A stretch of DNA of 64,000 nucleotides from a virus. Positions 63,782 to 64,000 of the stretch are shown in pieces. How positions within the stretch are numbered: position 1 is the first letter of the stretch; each line of letters starts with the position of its first letter. Both the position numbers and the translations under genes were made by a program. The notes below the pieces were generated by a model, which made no database searches, was not told the origin of the DNA, and saw nothing but the letters and a program-made list of their open reading frames with translations. The stretch lies in IMG/VR virus record IMGVR_UViG_3300042569_002815, positions 1 to 64,000 of that record; one strand, 5' to 3'.

Positions 63782-64000
63782 TTATAATTTTATTTCAAAA
63801 CGATTTTTCATTTGTTCCAACTTATCATCAGGCACACCATGCACATTTACACCACCGTGTCTATTTTCTACAATTAGGGAAGTAACCCGATAGTTCCACT
63901 GTTTAGCTAAATCAAAGTATGCCTCCATTTCCCATTCTTGTGTAAAGGTATTAGATACAATAATTGTACTATTGTGTCCAGTTGTATGGTTTAGGAGCAT
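63782..64000 (-). CDS. Kinase-like P-loop protein, C-terminal part (5' truncated)
   Basis: 72 visible residues; the gene continues beyond the window. The pattern S-T-I-I-V-S-N-T-F-T-Q-E-W-E-M then V-H-G-V-P-D-D-K-L-E-Q-M-K-N-R-F-E is the C-terminal half of polynucleotide-kinase-like ATPases, with the N-T-F-T lid and M-x-x-R-F-E end. The Walker A is off-window. It is 2 nt upstream of the RNA ligase, suggesting a PNK-ligase repair pair. Confidence 0.65.
   Translation of the reverse strand: MLLNHTTGHNSTIIVSNTFTQEWEMEAYFDLAKQWNYRVTSLIVENRHGGVNVHGVPDDKLEQMKNRFEIKL

Overview
This window is a segment of a T4-like (Straboviridae-related) tailed phage with a contractile tail. The diagnostic genes are gp46/gp47 recombination nuclease, gp42-type dCMP hydroxymethylase, gp23 capsid, gp21-type prohead protease, gp20 portal, gp19 tail tube, gp4 head completion, gp61 primase, gp43 polymerase (C-terminal half only) and UvsW. 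The DNA is strongly AT-rich. Genes almost never have a Shine-Dalgarno sequence; the bases before the ATG are A-rich instead, as in Bacteroidota, so a Bacteroidota (probably flavobacterial) host is inferred. The host cannot be proved from this window.

Layout. 1-4.8 kb (+): gp47, a SET-like protein, gp46, dCMP hydroxymethylase and dCMP deaminase, closed by a bidirectional terminator. 4.9-29.2 kb (-): the main late block: tail tube, capsid, a fused protease-scaffold, DnaJ, the baseplate hub/wedge cluster (gp5-, gp27- and gp53-like), then proteins that look packaged in the head, including a 964-residue ligase/nucleotidyltransferase/nuclease-like protein, then a kinase and a HAD phosphatase. 29.2-31.7 kb (+): UvsY-like and UvsW. 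31.7-33.4 kb (-): three small late genes. 33.4-38.9 kb (+): polymerase C-terminal half, primase, gp4, an unknown protein and portal. 38.9-50.3 kb (-): gp25-like wedge, a HAD-nucleotidyltransferase fusion, a Cys-rich protein, Clp ATPase, a secreted nuclease and thymidylate synthase. 50.3-55.0 kb (-): lysis-type cassette with a GH19 endolysin, an L,D-transpeptidase-like protein, spanin-like and membrane proteins, and a SpeD-like gene. 55-64 kb (-): tRNAs, IMPDH-like, phosphoesterase, NlpC/P60, many small genes, an Rnl5-type RNA ligase and the end of a kinase-like gene.

Regulation. Late genes carry a T4-like late promoter, GATAAATAA/TATAAATAA/GAATAAATA, usually 18-22 nt before the start codon. 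A second family (GTATAATATTATT) lies directly against the ATG of several small genes and implies leaderless mRNAs. Eight clear hairpin terminators are visible.

The most striking theme is a short peptide, roughly I-K-x-F-x-x-[FY]-[IVL]-N-E, at the N-terminus, C-terminus or an internal junction of more than a dozen otherwise unrelated proteins. It resembles the T4 capsid-targeting sequence and ends in a plausible prohead-protease cleavage site, which is also present in the major capsid protein. These proteins are probably the internal cargo of the head. Several carry enzyme-like domains, so the phage may inject a large protein set for nucleic-acid repair or NAD/nucleotide chemistry.
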